DNA from: Rachicladosporium sp. CCFEE 5018
Taxonomy: Eukaryota; Ascomycota; Dothideomycetes; Cladosporiales; Cladosporiaceae
Assembly: GCA_002077045.2 (NCBI GenBank)
Contig: KZ111159.1
Location: forward strand, 1-64,000
Reading direction: 5' to 3'
Length of the DNA: 64,000 nt
Below the pieces are notes generated by a model. The model did not search any database. It saw nothing but the letters and a program-made list of their open reading frames with translations, and was not told the origin of the DNA. The position numbers were made by a program, and so were the translations under genes. The number at the start of each line of letters is the position of its first letter. The first letter of the stretch is position 1. Shown in pieces: positions 10,040 to 20,711 of the stretch.

Positions 10040-13000
10040 ATGGACCGCTTTTCACCTGTTGCTGCCGCCCACATACGCGTGCTTGTACTGCCGATTGGAC
10101 AAATTGAAAGGAAAGCCTATGTGACTGTGCTTCGAAGGCTGCAGACTGAAGCATCTGTCATTCGTCACAGTGCGTTGAGTGCTCTTGTAGACGGCGATGA
10201 CTTCGCGCTGTCGCCAAAGAGGTTTGAGCAGGGTTGCCTGCTGTTCAATTACACCTCGAGTGCACCGGATGAGCATGTGCTGCAGTGTAGCCCATATGAG
10301 CTTTCGAGGGAGACGCTGCTAGTGCTTGGCATCGCGAGTGCAAGCCCAAGTAATGCAATTGATGAGAAACACTTGAGCGCCACCGCAGAACATCTGCGTG
10401 AGAAGCATTCGCGAGCAGTGCATCGCCAAGTCCTCCTCTTACATGATAGCGATGACGTGGAGAACTCATCGAGAAGTGACATCGTGGTCAGGCGGCCGCT
10501 TGAGGAAGGCAGCACATCACTTCAGGACGCCATGAACCGAGTGACGGTGCGCTTCCTGCGAGAGCTGACAACATACGCCCAGGCGATGCAGGCATCTCCC
10601 AGCATACCGACACCGGGTCAGGCATCGAGAACGCTGCAACGTATGTCTTGGCTTCGAGACGCAGATGGTAGACCTGGAAGTGGCTCTGGATTTGGCACCC
10701 CACTAGGCAGCCCGACAGGAGAGGACGTGCCTTCGAGATCAACATCCCGGAGTCGAGCTTCACCGACTACGTCTTTCGACCAAATTGCTGGTGCGAACAC
10801 TGCGCCCAGTGCACTAGCTCGATCAGACAGCAGCTCGAAGAAACATAACCGGACGGCAAGTCAGGATCGTATCGCAATCAATGGCTTTGGATCCGGTATG
10901 TCACAGGAGAAGATCAAGAAGCGTGGCAAAGCACGAGTTGGCATCGTGTCAGGTACTATTCATATGCTCGCTGGTCTGTGGAGCGAGGCTCTAACACTAT
11001 TGGTGGAGCATACTACCCAGGTTCGCTCACTACACGATCCCCTGTGGCACGCGAAGGGACTCGAAAACATCATAGTCTGCCTCATGCTCCATGCTTGGCA
11101 AGCTGTGGACTTTCAGCTTCCTGCTATCTGCTATCCTGCGGTAGAGCGTAATACTTCCGTGCCAGGCGCCCATCGTTTCTCCCTTGGCCTGCCTTCAGGC
11201 TCGAGTCGCTCTGGAGACACAGCTGACTCGGCATCGAAACGCAGACTGGCTGGAGTGTTACCAGACCTGGTGAAGCAGGTGATCATGCTTTACCGATCGA
11301 ACGAAGGAAGTACGGAGCTCGATACACTCTTGCTGCACGAAGCCACTGTTCGGCTCACGAAGCTGCTGGCAGTCATGAGTACCAATGGCGGTCAATTCGA
11401 TCAGCCGATACTTGCGCAGATCGTCGGCGATTTCCAATCAAATAGTTCGAAACAGAGTTCGAGAAGTAGTTCGAGTAACACAGCGACATCCAACTCAGCA
11501 ACCGGCTCGAAAGTATCGGTGGTCGAGCTACTCAGCACTGCTCTGCCCAACAATGACGATGGCATCAATACTTCCGACCATCTCGTAATACTTGCTGGCA
11601 TAGCATCGGTGTACTCAACACTGGGAATGCAACGGAAGAAAGCGATCACCATGAAGGAGCTCGTCATACGACTTACTGCAGCACTGAACCACGCTCGTAA
11701 ACTTGGAGCGGCTGAAATGGGTATACATCCAGCAGCAAGCTTATCAGCAGAGACAGGTATTGTAGCATCGCCGCAGGAGAGTCGCAGTATGCACAATATG
11801 GTCACGGAGATCGCTCGCGTCTATGGCATAGATCTTGTCGATCCTGCATATCTGCGGCAATCAACAGAAGGCGAATCTACAAACCTGCCTGCGTTGTCAA
11901 ACCCTGACTTCGGCAGTAGTCCCATGAAGATTGCAACCTTGAAAGAACTTCTGGCACTGTGCGAAGCAGCTCCAGATCCACACGGTATACTCCGGATACT
12001 TGCTTCTTTTCTACGCTTAGCCAGTCCGAGTGCCGCAGTCGACTTGACCACCCGAACCGATAGCATCGAACTTGCACCGGAAGAGCAGTCGCGGCTGGCG
12101 AATATGATGAGCCGTACGATGGGTGTTGCGCGGCACCTGGGATTGCAGGACACGCAAGTCGAGTACTGGGATCCTTATATGCTTCGCGGCCTGACATTCG
12201 CGCCGGCATCCATGCAAAGAACACTGATCGACCGGCAGAATTTGGTGCGGGCTGCAACGGGCACTGGATCCAATCCGCTGCTCTATGACCCGAACAGTAG
12301 CCGACAAGCCACCGCGCAACAGAGCACTGTCCTTGTACAACATGAGACTGCGAACTGTCTAGTGACGCTACAGAATACCCTCGACGTAGCTATTGAAATC
12401 GAGTGGATCCAGCTTGTTACAGACGGCGCAATGCTTGAGGTCGAATCCAAGTCCGTGCAGCTAGGTGCAGCCTGCCTGCAGCACGTCGCTTTGCAAGTCG
12501 TGCCGACTTCGGTCGGGAAAGCAGTCGTGACGGCGTGCAAGATCAAAGTCCTTGGCTGCCGTGAGCAAGACTTTTCACTTGTTCAGGGTCCGTGGGCTCC
12601 AGCGAAAATTCTGCTCACCAAGGCTTCTCAGACGGCGGTTGGAGTCGGCGGAAGCACGGGACTGACGACTAGTACTGTTTCCCTCGAGGGCATTGCGAGT
12701 ATGCCGATTATCGAGCTCAAGAGCACGTCATTGCAAGAAGATACACTTCGCATACTCGAGGGCGAAAGCCAAAGGTTCGAGATCATCGTTCGAAACACGT
12801 CGGTCGTGGACGCTGCCATCTCGGAGGCTGTTTGCACCTCGATCTGCCTCAGGATTGTACACACGGATGAGACGATAGGCGCGGGCAGTACAATGATCCT
12901 GCGGGCTGAACTGATAGGCGAGATGAATGTCTCCAACCTTCGAGTCGACGTCTTTTACTCAAGAGCTTCTGGAATTGATACCTACGCACGTCTCTTCTCC

Positions 13001-13738
13001 GTACCCATACACGCGACCGTGAGCGCAACACTGCAAGCCCAAGATCTCGAGATCATTCCTTCTGCAACAGGAGACGAAGCTTTCGACGTCTCCTTCACCT
13101 TGGCCAACAATCAGCGCAGCGACATCACATATACATGCGCCATCCTCCACGACTCGGCATGGACCGATGAACCCTCCTCCACCGTATCCTCGTCACAAAG
13201 TCATCGCACACACCTTACACTCCCCCAATGGAACCCGACCCACGTCCCCGATTCCTCGCCCGCAGACCTGCTCGCCCAACTGCTCGCCCACGTCCGCGTG
13301 ACCTGGATTCTCGGCGCCCGCCGCGGTATCACATCCCTCACACCACTCATCCTCCCTCCCTCGTCACTCGCTCTCCTACGCGGCGATCCCGTGATGATAT
13401 CCCTCACCCAGCCAGCCGAGGCTCTCACGCCCGGCACTTTTGCAAATTTCATACTCAAGCTGCGCAACCGCACGACCGCGCCAAGTACAGCGCTGTATAT
13501 TCAGCTGCATCCCCACATGGGCAGCGCGGATTCGCCCGTGGTGGTGGGATCGCTGACGAGACTTGTGCCCACGCTGCAGGCTGGGGAGGAGAGGGTGGTG
13601 GAGTTCTCGGTGTGTCCGTTGCTGGGTGGAGAGCTGGAGGTGAGGGCTAGTGTTCGGCTGGCACGGCCGGGAAGACTGGAGAAAGCGGTTGCGGGCCGGG
13701 AGAGCTGGAGTAGGGCTGTGAGGGTGGTAGTGCGGTGA
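10040..13738 (+). CDS. TRS120: TRAPPII complex subunit Trs120 (copy 1, complete)
   Basis: A single exon encodes 1,232 residues from the ATG at 10040; the frame reaches a GTG at 9965, which is less likely as start. Trs120 is a scaffold subunit of TRAPPII, the exchange factor for late-Golgi Rab GTPases in membrane traffic. The N-terminus (MDRFSPVAAAHIRVLVLPIG) is typical of the family. A TPR-like helical part, with a Ser-rich disordered insert around residues 200-300, is followed by Ig-like beta-rich repeats in the C-terminal half, ending RVVVR. Residues from about 546 on are repeated in the partial copy at 54154-56216. The last ~210 residues are strikingly different between the copies although lengths are identical. 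It runs convergently into the VTC gene, whose true stop is 139 bp away. Confidence 0.93.
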   Translation: MDRFSPVAAAHIRVLVLPIGQIERKAYVTVLRRLQTEASVIRHSALSALVDGDDFALSPKRFEQGCLLFNYTSSAPDEHVLQCSPYELSRETLLVLGIASASPSNAIDEKHLSATAEHLREKHSRAVHRQVLLLHDSDDVENSSRSDIVVRRPLEEGSTSLQDAMNRVTVRFLRELTTYAQAMQASPSIPTPGQASRTLQRMSWLRDADGRPGSGSGFGTPLGSPTGEDVPSRSTSRSRASPTTSFDQIAGANTAPSALARSDSSSKKHNRTASQDRIAINGFGSGMSQEKIKKRGKARVGIVSGTIHMLAGLWSEALTLLVEHTTQVRSLHDPLWHAKGLENIIVCLMLHAWQAVDFQLPAICYPAVERNTSVPGAHRFSLGLPSGSSRSGDTADSASKRRLAGVLPDLVKQVIMLYRSNEGSTELDTLLLHEATVRLTKLLAVMSTNGGQFDQPILAQIVGDFQSNSSKQSSRSSSSNTATSNSATGSKVSVVELLSTALPNNDDGINTSDHLVILAGIASVYSTLGMQRKKAITMKELVIRLTAALNHARKLGAAEMGIHPAASLSAETGIVASPQESRSMHNMVTEIARVYGIDLVDPAYLRQSTEGESTNLPALSNPDFGSSPMKIATLKELLALCEAAPDPHGILRILASFLRLASPSAAVDLTTRTDSIELAPEEQSRLANMMSRTMGVARHLGLQDTQVEYWDPYMLRGLTFAPASMQRTLIDRQNLVRAATGTGSNPLLYDPNSSRQATAQQSTVLVQHETANCLVTLQNTLDVAIEIEWIQLVTDGAMLEVESKSVQLGAACLQHVALQVVPTSVGKAVVTACKIKVLGCREQDFSLVQGPWAPAKILLTKASQTAVGVGGSTGLTTSTVSLEGIASMPIIELKSTSLQEDTLRILEGESQRFEIIVRNTSVVDAAISEAVCTSICLRIVHTDETIGAGSTMILRAELIGEMNVSNLRVDVFYSRASGIDTYARLFSVPIHATVSATLQAQDLEIIPSATGDEAFDVSFTLANNQRSDITYTCAILHDSAWTDEPSSTVSSSQSHRTHLTLPQWNPTHVPDSSPADLLAQLLAHVRVTWILGARRGITSLTPLILPPSSLALLRGDPVMISLTQPAEALTPGTFANFILKLRNRTTAPSTALYIQLHPHMGSADSPVVVGSLTRLVPTLQAGEERVVEFSVCPLLGGELEVRASVRLARPGRLEKAVAGRESWSRAVRVVVR

Positions 13739-13877
13739 GTCGACCGCGACCGCACGACTGTAGACGTGAGCGATGAATTCAGGGCGAGGTCAGCAGGATG
13801 GTACTATGTACATGTATCCACAAAACGCGCTATAAAGTCTCCACACGATGACCAGCATTCAGGGCCAAGATCAGCAT

Positions 13878-16343
13878 CTACAAGTCTCCATAATGCGGCA
13901 TCGCAGCCGTTTGATTCCAAGACACCGCATTCAAATCACCGTGGTGATGTTCTCGCTCCTCAATCGCAGCTCGATACTACACCACCAGTCAGCAAGAACC
14001 CCAAACCTCAATCTCACAGACAGGAAAACATACCTTGAACACAAAATTCAACACCAACGCAACCCCCAACCCCAAACAAACAATCACCGGCCCAGCCACA
14101 GCATCGAAATCCTTCCCGCTCCTCCCCTTAATCAAGCTAACCCGCCACATATACACAAAGTACCCCCACATACCTGCAAACACAGCGACAAGCGTATACA
14201 CAACCGCCAAGCCCCTGGCGACATTGTTATCCACGCCCGCAGCGTTGTACAGCCCCAGTCCTAAAGTACCGAGTAAGACGGAGACGTGCTGCCATTTAAT
14301 AAAGGTTCGCTGGTTAGCGAGCCAGACTTTCGCTTCGACTTTGACGGGGCCGGAGTCCTTGATCCAGGTTTCTGGTTTGGAGACGCCGGGGGGCAGAGCG
14401 GTGCGCCGGGAACGGGCGTATTTGGAGGTGCTAAAAGAGGGGAAGAGGGTGGTGAGTTTTGACGTAGCAGGGCCGCGGGTCCCGGTCTCGTCGTCGTCGG
14501 GTTCGCCGGCGGTGTTAGCTGCTTGGGACTCGGCTACAGGTGCGAGATTGGATTTCCGAGTGTCGAGGGACTTTGGTTGGAAGCTCGTGGAGACGTTTGG
14601 TGAGCCGACTGGGGAGAGGACGGCTTTACTGCCGCTGCGCAGGGAGGATTTGGAGGGTTTGGTGGTGAGGAGCGAGCCGACTGCGAATTCGTCGTCGCGC
14701 TGTTTCTGCGCTTTCGCCTGCTCTTCTTCGAAAGCTGCTTGTGGATCCTGGCGGATGTCTGTCTCCATTTCGGAGAGCCAGAAGGGGAAGGTATTGACGT
14801 AATCCTCGAATAGCAGCGCGACGCCGTGGACGAACTTGCTGAAGCGCGGCGCTTCCTTGACCAAGTGAGAGGACATCAGGTCTTTGACCCAGGCGCTGCG
14901 CTTACGGTCTGCTGAGCGGATCTTGATCTCGAGCAGGGCGAAGGGGAATTTGGAGATCTCGCCTTTGCGGATTGACGCAAATGGATATTCCATCCCATTG
15001 CTGTCGATGTCGGTACGGTGCCAGCTGTCAGGGTCGCGGATGGGTCGGTCAGTGTCGATCGCGTCTTCCCGGATGAAGGCAAGATCTGTATCGAGGGAGA
15101 CGCGCACGCGGTCATCGCCGGGAATCTGGAAGGCGGTGCGTGTACAATTTGCGCGGAGCACTGGCTGAAGGTCATTGGACTTGATGAAGTCTTGGATTTC
15201 GTCGACTGCAGTTTTAAAGTTCTTGACTTCTGGGCTCGAGGCACCAGCTCGATCTGTGAGCTTTTGGATTTGCTTGTCCATCTTGTAGTCGTTCTTGATG
15301 AATTGCTGGACGTACTTCTCCTTCATGGCGAGGCGATCTTCGGAAGCTGAGTCGTCTTCGCGGACCGTCTTCTTCTCGACGTAGATCTCAGGCTTTGCAT
15401 TGAGCTGGCCGTACCATCTTAGTCTCAAGCTGGTCGCCTCGCCATGGTCCACTTTCTGAGTGTACAGACTGAACCCAGGATTATCGAAGTAGATGCTTGT
15501 GATCGACGGGTTGGGTTGGTTGGCTTCCGCGATCTTCGTGGTTTGCGGGTTGTATACGAGCACCGGAAGTCTTCGAAGGATGATGGTCTTGACCTCAAAC
15601 AAATTCTCTGGATGCACCCAAAACCTATGTGACGTGTACTCCTCCTTGCCATTATGCGGCTCGCTGATACTCATCCCCGGGGTCTCGGCACCGTCAAGAT
15701 GCTGGCGAATGAAGTTGTACATCGCACTCAGCCGGTACAGCAGTGGGCTGTAATCTTCCTTATTGAACGGCAGAGCTGCGAGACGGACCTGAAGCAATGG
15801 GCGCACACGATATGCGTGCCCTCGTTTCCGATCATGCTTCTTCGCCGCCTTAAGGAAGCCGGAGTAATTGATTCGGCTGTACTTCTCTAGCTCGCTGGTC
15901 TCCTTGGTGATCTTGTCAAGCTCGGACAGTACGTCCTTCATGATCTTCGACTTCTCCTCCTCGCTTGGCACCGGCTTCTTGCCATTGCCATTGCCATTGC
16001 CATTGCCGTCCGCTGGCTCCTCGTTCTCCTTCCCGCCAGCGCCATTCGCCGGGCTCACAGCAACTGCATCCAATTTCTGCTCGCAGTTCGCCGTCCGCTC
16101 TCGCAGCTGATCGTATGTCTCTTTGTGGAACGCATGCACCTTCTCCAGCTGGACGTTCACCAGTTCGGCGACGAAATCACCCTCGTCATCCTCGGTCCAT
16201 TGCTCAGCCGTCTGGCGATCGGGTGAGTTGGCCGCCGATTCATCCTCCCGCAGCAGCTTCTTGAGCTTGGCGTAGTCAATGTATTGCTCGCGCCATGGCG
16301 CGTACACGGCAATTTCCAGAGTCCTACCGAACCGCATCCTCAC
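13878..16343 (-). CDS. VTC2: Vacuolar transporter chaperone subunit, Vtc2/Vtc3 type (copy 1)
   Basis: Two exons, 16343-14034 and 13976-13878, with a 57-nt GTATGT..TAG intron, give 802 residues. Without splicing the frame stops at 13989 in intron sequence; splicing gives a sensible soluble tail (YRAAIEEREHHH... ending MPHYGDL). The VTC complex makes and translocates polyphosphate into vacuoles. Domains: SPX at 1-170 (MRMRFGRTLEIAVYAPW start, inositol-pyrophosphate sensor), triphosphate-tunnel VTC domain at about 230-510 (RRLPVLVYNP, SLRLRWYG, YVEKKT), a Ser-rich linker and three C-terminal helices of the DUF202 type. RPIRDPDSWHR and the SKFPFALLEIK block look more like Vtc2/Vtc3 (regulatory) than the catalytic Vtc4; this subtype call is from memory of the families. 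A (GN) hexanucleotide repeat near residue 115 varies between copies. Start shared with a short divergent promoter to the NUDIX gene. Confidence 0.9.
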
Positions 16344-16760
16344 TGCTGATTATATGTACACACGGGCACATAGCAAGAAGAAGAGAGGAAATAGAGATTG
16401 CCATTCTCAGCCATGGCTTTCCCATGCACGAGCACTTTCCTGACAAGCTTCGGCCTCCACTTTGTTTGCTTCTGAACCCCCACTCGGCCAATGGCAGCGA
16501 ACACGTGCACGCTGTCCTTGACTCGGGTGCTAGACATGTCTATCTTACTACATATCTATACGCTGGGGAAGAGTCGAAGAAATGCGTATAGAACCTGGAC
16601 CAGCAAGCGTCGTTCTTGGGCATACTTGGCGGCACCTCAAGGGCGGAAGGCATTGCGACAACGCGAAGTCGACGGCCAAGATAAGGTAGGCGGATTCCAT
16701 GTCATCTTTATCCTCTTCCTCCATCAGCATCATCCCGACATTTGGCAGAGCGGACACAAG
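16344..16760. promoter_or_regulatory. Divergent promoter between VTC and NUDIX genes (copy 1)
   Basis: The 417 bp between the two start codons must carry both promoters and leaders. The same spacing and nearly the same sequence recur at 58816-59232. A CCAAT box lies at 16488-16492 (in GGCCAATGG). No other recognised site is claimed. Confidence 0.5.
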
Positions 16761-18194
16761 ATGGCCGCTCCACTGACGGACGACGCGTCGCTTGTTGAGC
16801 CGCTGCACACAGTCTTCGACCACTTGACGTCCTCGCCATATCCGGTTCTCAACACGGAAACCACAAAGAAGCGCGCGTCAGTCGCATACATTCTCCGCGT
16901 CAACCCCTCATACGCTCACTGGCCCAACGACGATTCTCCTCGGCCATCTACTCTCGCCGACTTCTTCGCAACGCCATGGGTTCAACACGGCGACCCTGAA
17001 GTCCTCTTCATCAAGCGAGCTTCCCGCAAAGGCGACCGCTGGACCTCCCACATTGCCCTGCCAGGCGGGCGTCGAGACCCTGAAGATGCCGACGATCAAG
17101 CAGCTGCAGTGCGCGAGACATCAGAAGAAGTCGGACTGGATCTTGAGGCACATGCGCTGAAATGTGGGAATCTACCTCAAAGACTCGTGACAACACACTG
17201 GGGCAAGAAACCATTGATGGTACTCTGTCCCTACGTCTTCTTGCTCATAGATCACAATGTCCCGCCGCTGCGACTGCAGCCAACGGAAGTCGCGTCAACG
17301 TACTGGGTTCCTTTACGTCGTCTGCTACAGCCCTCACAGCGGACAGTAGTCTTCGAAGACGTCTCCTCCCGTCTTGCAAACCAAGAAACAGGCGTGAAGA
17401 AATGGATGCTCAGCCTTATCCTCGGCAAGATGATGTTCGCAGCCATAAATCTCGCGCCCACAGAGTCGGTGTACTCCGTCGAAACACCCGTAGCTTCTCC
17501 CACATCCACCTCACTCCAAGACAATCGCTACGCACGCCCAACACCATACAGCCGTCTCCGCGCTACTGCCACACGCCTAGCACGCGCAGACATCTTCCAG
17601 CAATTCCCGGACCCACCAGCCGAAGGTCCACTGCAACTCTGGGGTCTCACGCTCGGTGTGGTAGCAGACTTCCTCGACCTCATGCCTCCACACAACGCTC
17701 TGACACTCTGGACATACCCCACTTTCACACCTCTAGACGTCCGGCTCTCGATCTGGCTCCTCACGTACAGATTTAAACACCGCAAGCGCGCTGAGCTACA
17801 AGCCGGCACTTACCTCCCCTCAGACCCCAGCACCGCTCCCAAACCCGACGCGCAATCAGACGACAGCCACCGCCGCTCCTTCGGCGCCGCGACAGAGTCC
17901 ATGGTGATCGTTGACCGCTTCGGCCCCGGCGACGTCACGACCGAGAGGCACGATGAGACGGGGTTCCATGGGTTGGGTACGGGGATCAGGCGGAATAAGA
18001 CTGATAAGGCGGCTGTTACTACTTTGCTGGAAGGGTTAGTAGAGCGATTGACAAGGGTGTTGCCGGAGATCGCTGACAGAGGTAGGTATTATGATATTGT
18101 TAGGCGGGCTGTGGCGGTGGCGTTGGTAGGGAGGGCGAGCATGCTGATGGTCGTGTTGGTGATCGCTTGGCGGAGATGGAGGGCAAGGCGGTGA
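16761..18194 (+). CDS. NUDIX hydrolase with C-terminal membrane segment (copy 1)
   Basis: Single exon of 477 residues starting at the ATG at 16761 (MAAPLTDD). The frame is open further upstream here, but the duplicate has an in-frame TGA (59086-59088) upstream of the equivalent ATG, so translation very probably starts here. A NUDIX box spans residues 102-125: GGRRDPE, then RETSEEVGL, a form with two extra residues between the halves as in CoA-pyrophosphatase-like NUDIX proteins. NUDIX enzymes cleave nucleoside diphosphates linked to another moiety; the substrate cannot be told from sequence. Residues 220-400 are an extended fungal region of unknown role. The end (about 448-468) is a hydrophobic stretch followed by RRWRARR, suggesting a tail anchor. 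Head-to-head with VTC. Confidence 0.88.
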   Translation: MAAPLTDDASLVEPLHTVFDHLTSSPYPVLNTETTKKRASVAYILRVNPSYAHWPNDDSPRPSTLADFFATPWVQHGDPEVLFIKRASRKGDRWTSHIALPGGRRDPEDADDQAAAVRETSEEVGLDLEAHALKCGNLPQRLVTTHWGKKPLMVLCPYVFLLIDHNVPPLRLQPTEVASTYWVPLRRLLQPSQRTVVFEDVSSRLANQETGVKKWMLSLILGKMMFAAINLAPTESVYSVETPVASPTSTSLQDNRYARPTPYSRLRATATRLARADIFQQFPDPPAEGPLQLWGLTLGVVADFLDLMPPHNALTLWTYPTFTPLDVRLSIWLLTYRFKHRKRAELQAGTYLPSDPSTAPKPDAQSDDSHRRSFGAATESMVIVDRFGPGDVTTERHDETGFHGLGTGIRRNKTDKAAVTTLLEGLVERLTRVLPEIADRGRYYDIVRRAVAVALVGRASMLMVVLVIAWRRWRARR

Positions 18195-18942
18195 GATCGA
18201 TAGAATACATTGAGTGCTTTGCGGATATTTGTACACTATCAAGTCAGGTACACATACTCAGCCAGCCTGAAGAAACGTTTTCCTCACTACATCCTGCAGT
18301 GTCCGGCTTCGACGACGTAGCTAATCGACCGTTATGTTGCCAAGCCTTCCAATCTCGAGGCAGGACTCCACCAAAGCAACAGTGTCGTAGATCAAACCAC
18401 GCCACCGCACTTCCACCTACATCGCACGAAGGAACACCACCAAGTGACCTTCCCCATCGCGTCTACATAAGTATTTCCGTCCTCCCATCGCTTCCTTAGC
18501 CCGGAAATGGGGTAGGCGGACGATGTGTTTCACACTTCCGCCGCCTCTCTCATCTCCTTCCCTCATGAAACGCCTACTTCGCGCGGGGACAACGCACAAG
18601 TCAGCTACATTTCTCCGTGCGCTCTCGAACCTTGCAATCTATCGTGTCGCTAGCCGCCCGCACAGTAGGACTGGACTGGCTTGGTATGCATGGCGTGAGG
18701 TATGTGGTGGAGGGTGGGAGCTTATACATGGTAGGAGGTGTTTCCTCTGTTTCTGTCACCTCGCGAGCTTCGGATCGTTCACTATCTGCAGAGCAAGAGA
18801 AGTTGTTCGTGGCTTTTGTGCCTAGTCATTCGTTTGAAGATATCCTGGTGGTATCATAGCCGTTCGTTACAGTATTACATTCTTGCAGAGCTGAAGATCA
18901 CCACATACTATACTCACAGCACCCAGACCGTCAACATCGGTC
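18195..18942. other. Intergenic region upstream of AA9 gene (copy 1)
   Basis: No gene is supported in these 748 bp. Short frames exist on both strands but are not conserved in frame with the duplicate. The last ~110 bp before the LPMO start are clearly diverged from the matching stretch at 61310-61411, while the upstream part is nearly identical. Confidence 0.5.
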
Positions 18943-20331
18943 ATGTCTGTCCTCAAGACCACCGCTCTCCTTGGCTCATTTGCCGCCTCTGCCTACGCTC
19001 ATGGCTACGTCTCCGGCTACGTAGTCGACGGTCAATACATCCAAGGCTACAGCAAGGATTTCCAATGGCAGCGTAACCCGCCAATCGTCGCCGGCTGGTC
19101 CACCCCAGAGGTGATCGACACTGGCTTCATCGGTCCACAGAATTATACCACGCCGCAGATCATCTGTCATCTGGATGCGACACCAGGCGGGACCTCAGTC
19201 AAGATCGCTGCCGGCAGCGAGATCACCCTCCAATGGACTCCATGGCCCGTCTCTCACCACGGTCCCGTCATCGACTACCTAGCCAGATGCTCAGGCGAGG
19301 ACTGCACGACCGCTGACAAGACTAAGCTCGAGTTCTTCAAGTTCGCCGAAGCCGGCCTTATCGAGGACCTTCCGGAGAAGACATACGGCGTCACGGGCAA
19401 ATGGGCCTCGGATGACCTGATCGCGAATAACAATTCCTGGGTTGTCAAGATCCCTAGCGATATTGCGCCGGGGCCGTACGTCCTGCGCCACGAGATCATC
19501 GCGCTGCATTCGGCGCATGAGGTCAATGGCGCGCAGAATTACCCGCAATGTGTGAATCTTGAGATCACGGGATCGGGGACTGCGTCGCCAGCGGGTATCA
19601 CTGGAGACAAGCTGTATCTCAACACCACTGCACCGGGGATCTTTGTCAGTATCTATCAGCACCTTGGTGGCTATGAGATTCCTGGCCCCACACTGCACTC
19701 TGCTGCGGACAGCGGCGCGCCATCGTCGGCCGCGTCCTCTACAGCTGCAGCTGCCACGAGTGCACCGGCGATGAGCGCATCCTCCTCGGCGGCGGTGTCA
19801 GAGGTGACCTCGCCTTCGTCAGCATTTCCAACGACCTTCCAGACAATCGGTAGCTCGTCCTCCGCAACTTCATTCGTCGCTGCAGCTCCTTCGAGTGCCT
19901 ACACTGCGCCACCTTCCGCTGCTGCCCCTTCCACCGCAGCGTCCACGGCAGCTCCAGCAGCGACGTCACTACCCGACGCTCCGTCTGCGCCTGACACTAC
20001 ATGTACATCTATCGTCACGATTCCTGCTACAGTCACGACAGATGTCTACACCACTATCACCTCAGCCCCGGACGCAATCTCAGCCATAGCCGACACAGTG
20101 CCCAGCTCAGCTTTGACCGCTACAATTAGCCAGGCATTACCCTCGCCTGCAGCGTTCGGAAATTCGAGTGAGAGCGGAAGTGCCGCGCCGGGGTATCCGA
20201 GTAAGCCATTGCCCGAGGGTTTCACGTTGAAGGATGTGCTTGAGTGGGCGGCGTATCTCCTGGGAAAGGCTTTCAGCCAGGATGGCGAGAAGCTGAAGAG
20301 ACACGCAAGAGACATGACTCTTACTTCTTAG
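18943..20331 (+). CDS. AA9 lytic polysaccharide monooxygenase (copy 1)
   Basis: Single exon of 462 residues. AA9 enzymes are secreted copper monooxygenases that cut cellulose or related glucans oxidatively. A signal peptide (1-19, ending SAYA) would be cleaved just before His20, giving the mature N-terminal His that, with His105 in SHHGP, forms the copper brace; the axial Tyr is probably Tyr200 in QNYPQC. LRHEIIALHSA is a family block. The catalytic domain ends near 235. A long Ala/Ser/Thr/Pro-rich linker (about 240-400) follows, probably O-glycosylated, and then a conserved 45-residue tail with an amphipathic LEWAAYLLGKAF segment. There is no cysteine-rich CBM1 cellulose-binding module. A second intact copy lies at 61412-62803. 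Confidence 0.95.
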   Translation: MSVLKTTALLGSFAASAYAHGYVSGYVVDGQYIQGYSKDFQWQRNPPIVAGWSTPEVIDTGFIGPQNYTTPQIICHLDATPGGTSVKIAAGSEITLQWTPWPVSHHGPVIDYLARCSGEDCTTADKTKLEFFKFAEAGLIEDLPEKTYGVTGKWASDDLIANNNSWVVKIPSDIAPGPYVLRHEIIALHSAHEVNGAQNYPQCVNLEITGSGTASPAGITGDKLYLNTTAPGIFVSIYQHLGGYEIPGPTLHSAADSGAPSSAASSTAAAATSAPAMSASSSAAVSEVTSPSSAFPTTFQTIGSSSSATSFVAAAPSSAYTAPPSAAAPSTAASTAAPAATSLPDAPSAPDTTCTSIVTIPATVTTDVYTTITSAPDAISAIADTVPSSALTATISQALPSPAAFGNSSESGSAAPGYPSKPLPEGFTLKDVLEWAAYLLGKAFSQDGEKLKRHARDMTLTS

Positions 20332-20711
20332 TCGGTATGGACGAGGTATCATTCAGGCAGCACGGCTTATGGTACTGTCTTCGGCGTATATCGCTTAACA
20401 TGGATGGGGACATTGCGGGCCCCGACAATTGACGTCGCCTATCTGTAGGCATTTGTGTTGTACATATATCTTTCACTTCTTGATGACTTGAGTATCGCTT
20501 CTTCTCGATCTTCTCGTGTGTGCAGGTGCAGCTTGTCGCGTAGCCCAATCGGTAATTGTTGCTGCCCAATGTCGATCACAGAACGGTCACGCCCAACTTG
20601 ACTGCATCAATCTGGACTTTCAACAATCGATGCATTTCACTACATCGACCAGCAATTCTACACATTTGACATCGACAATAACATGATCGATCGATCAAAC
20701 AAACTATCCCA
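20332..20711. other. Intergenic region LPMO to WD40 gene (copy 1)
   Basis: The 380 bp hold the LPMO 3' untranslated region and the WD40 promoter. I see no gene. The sequence is nearly identical to 62804-63184. Confidence 0.5.

Noticed and set aside
15953..16264. Plus-strand frames opposite the VTC gene with His/Pro/Arg-rich sequence
   Set aside because: These are antisense shadows of the low-complexity minus-strand coding sequence.
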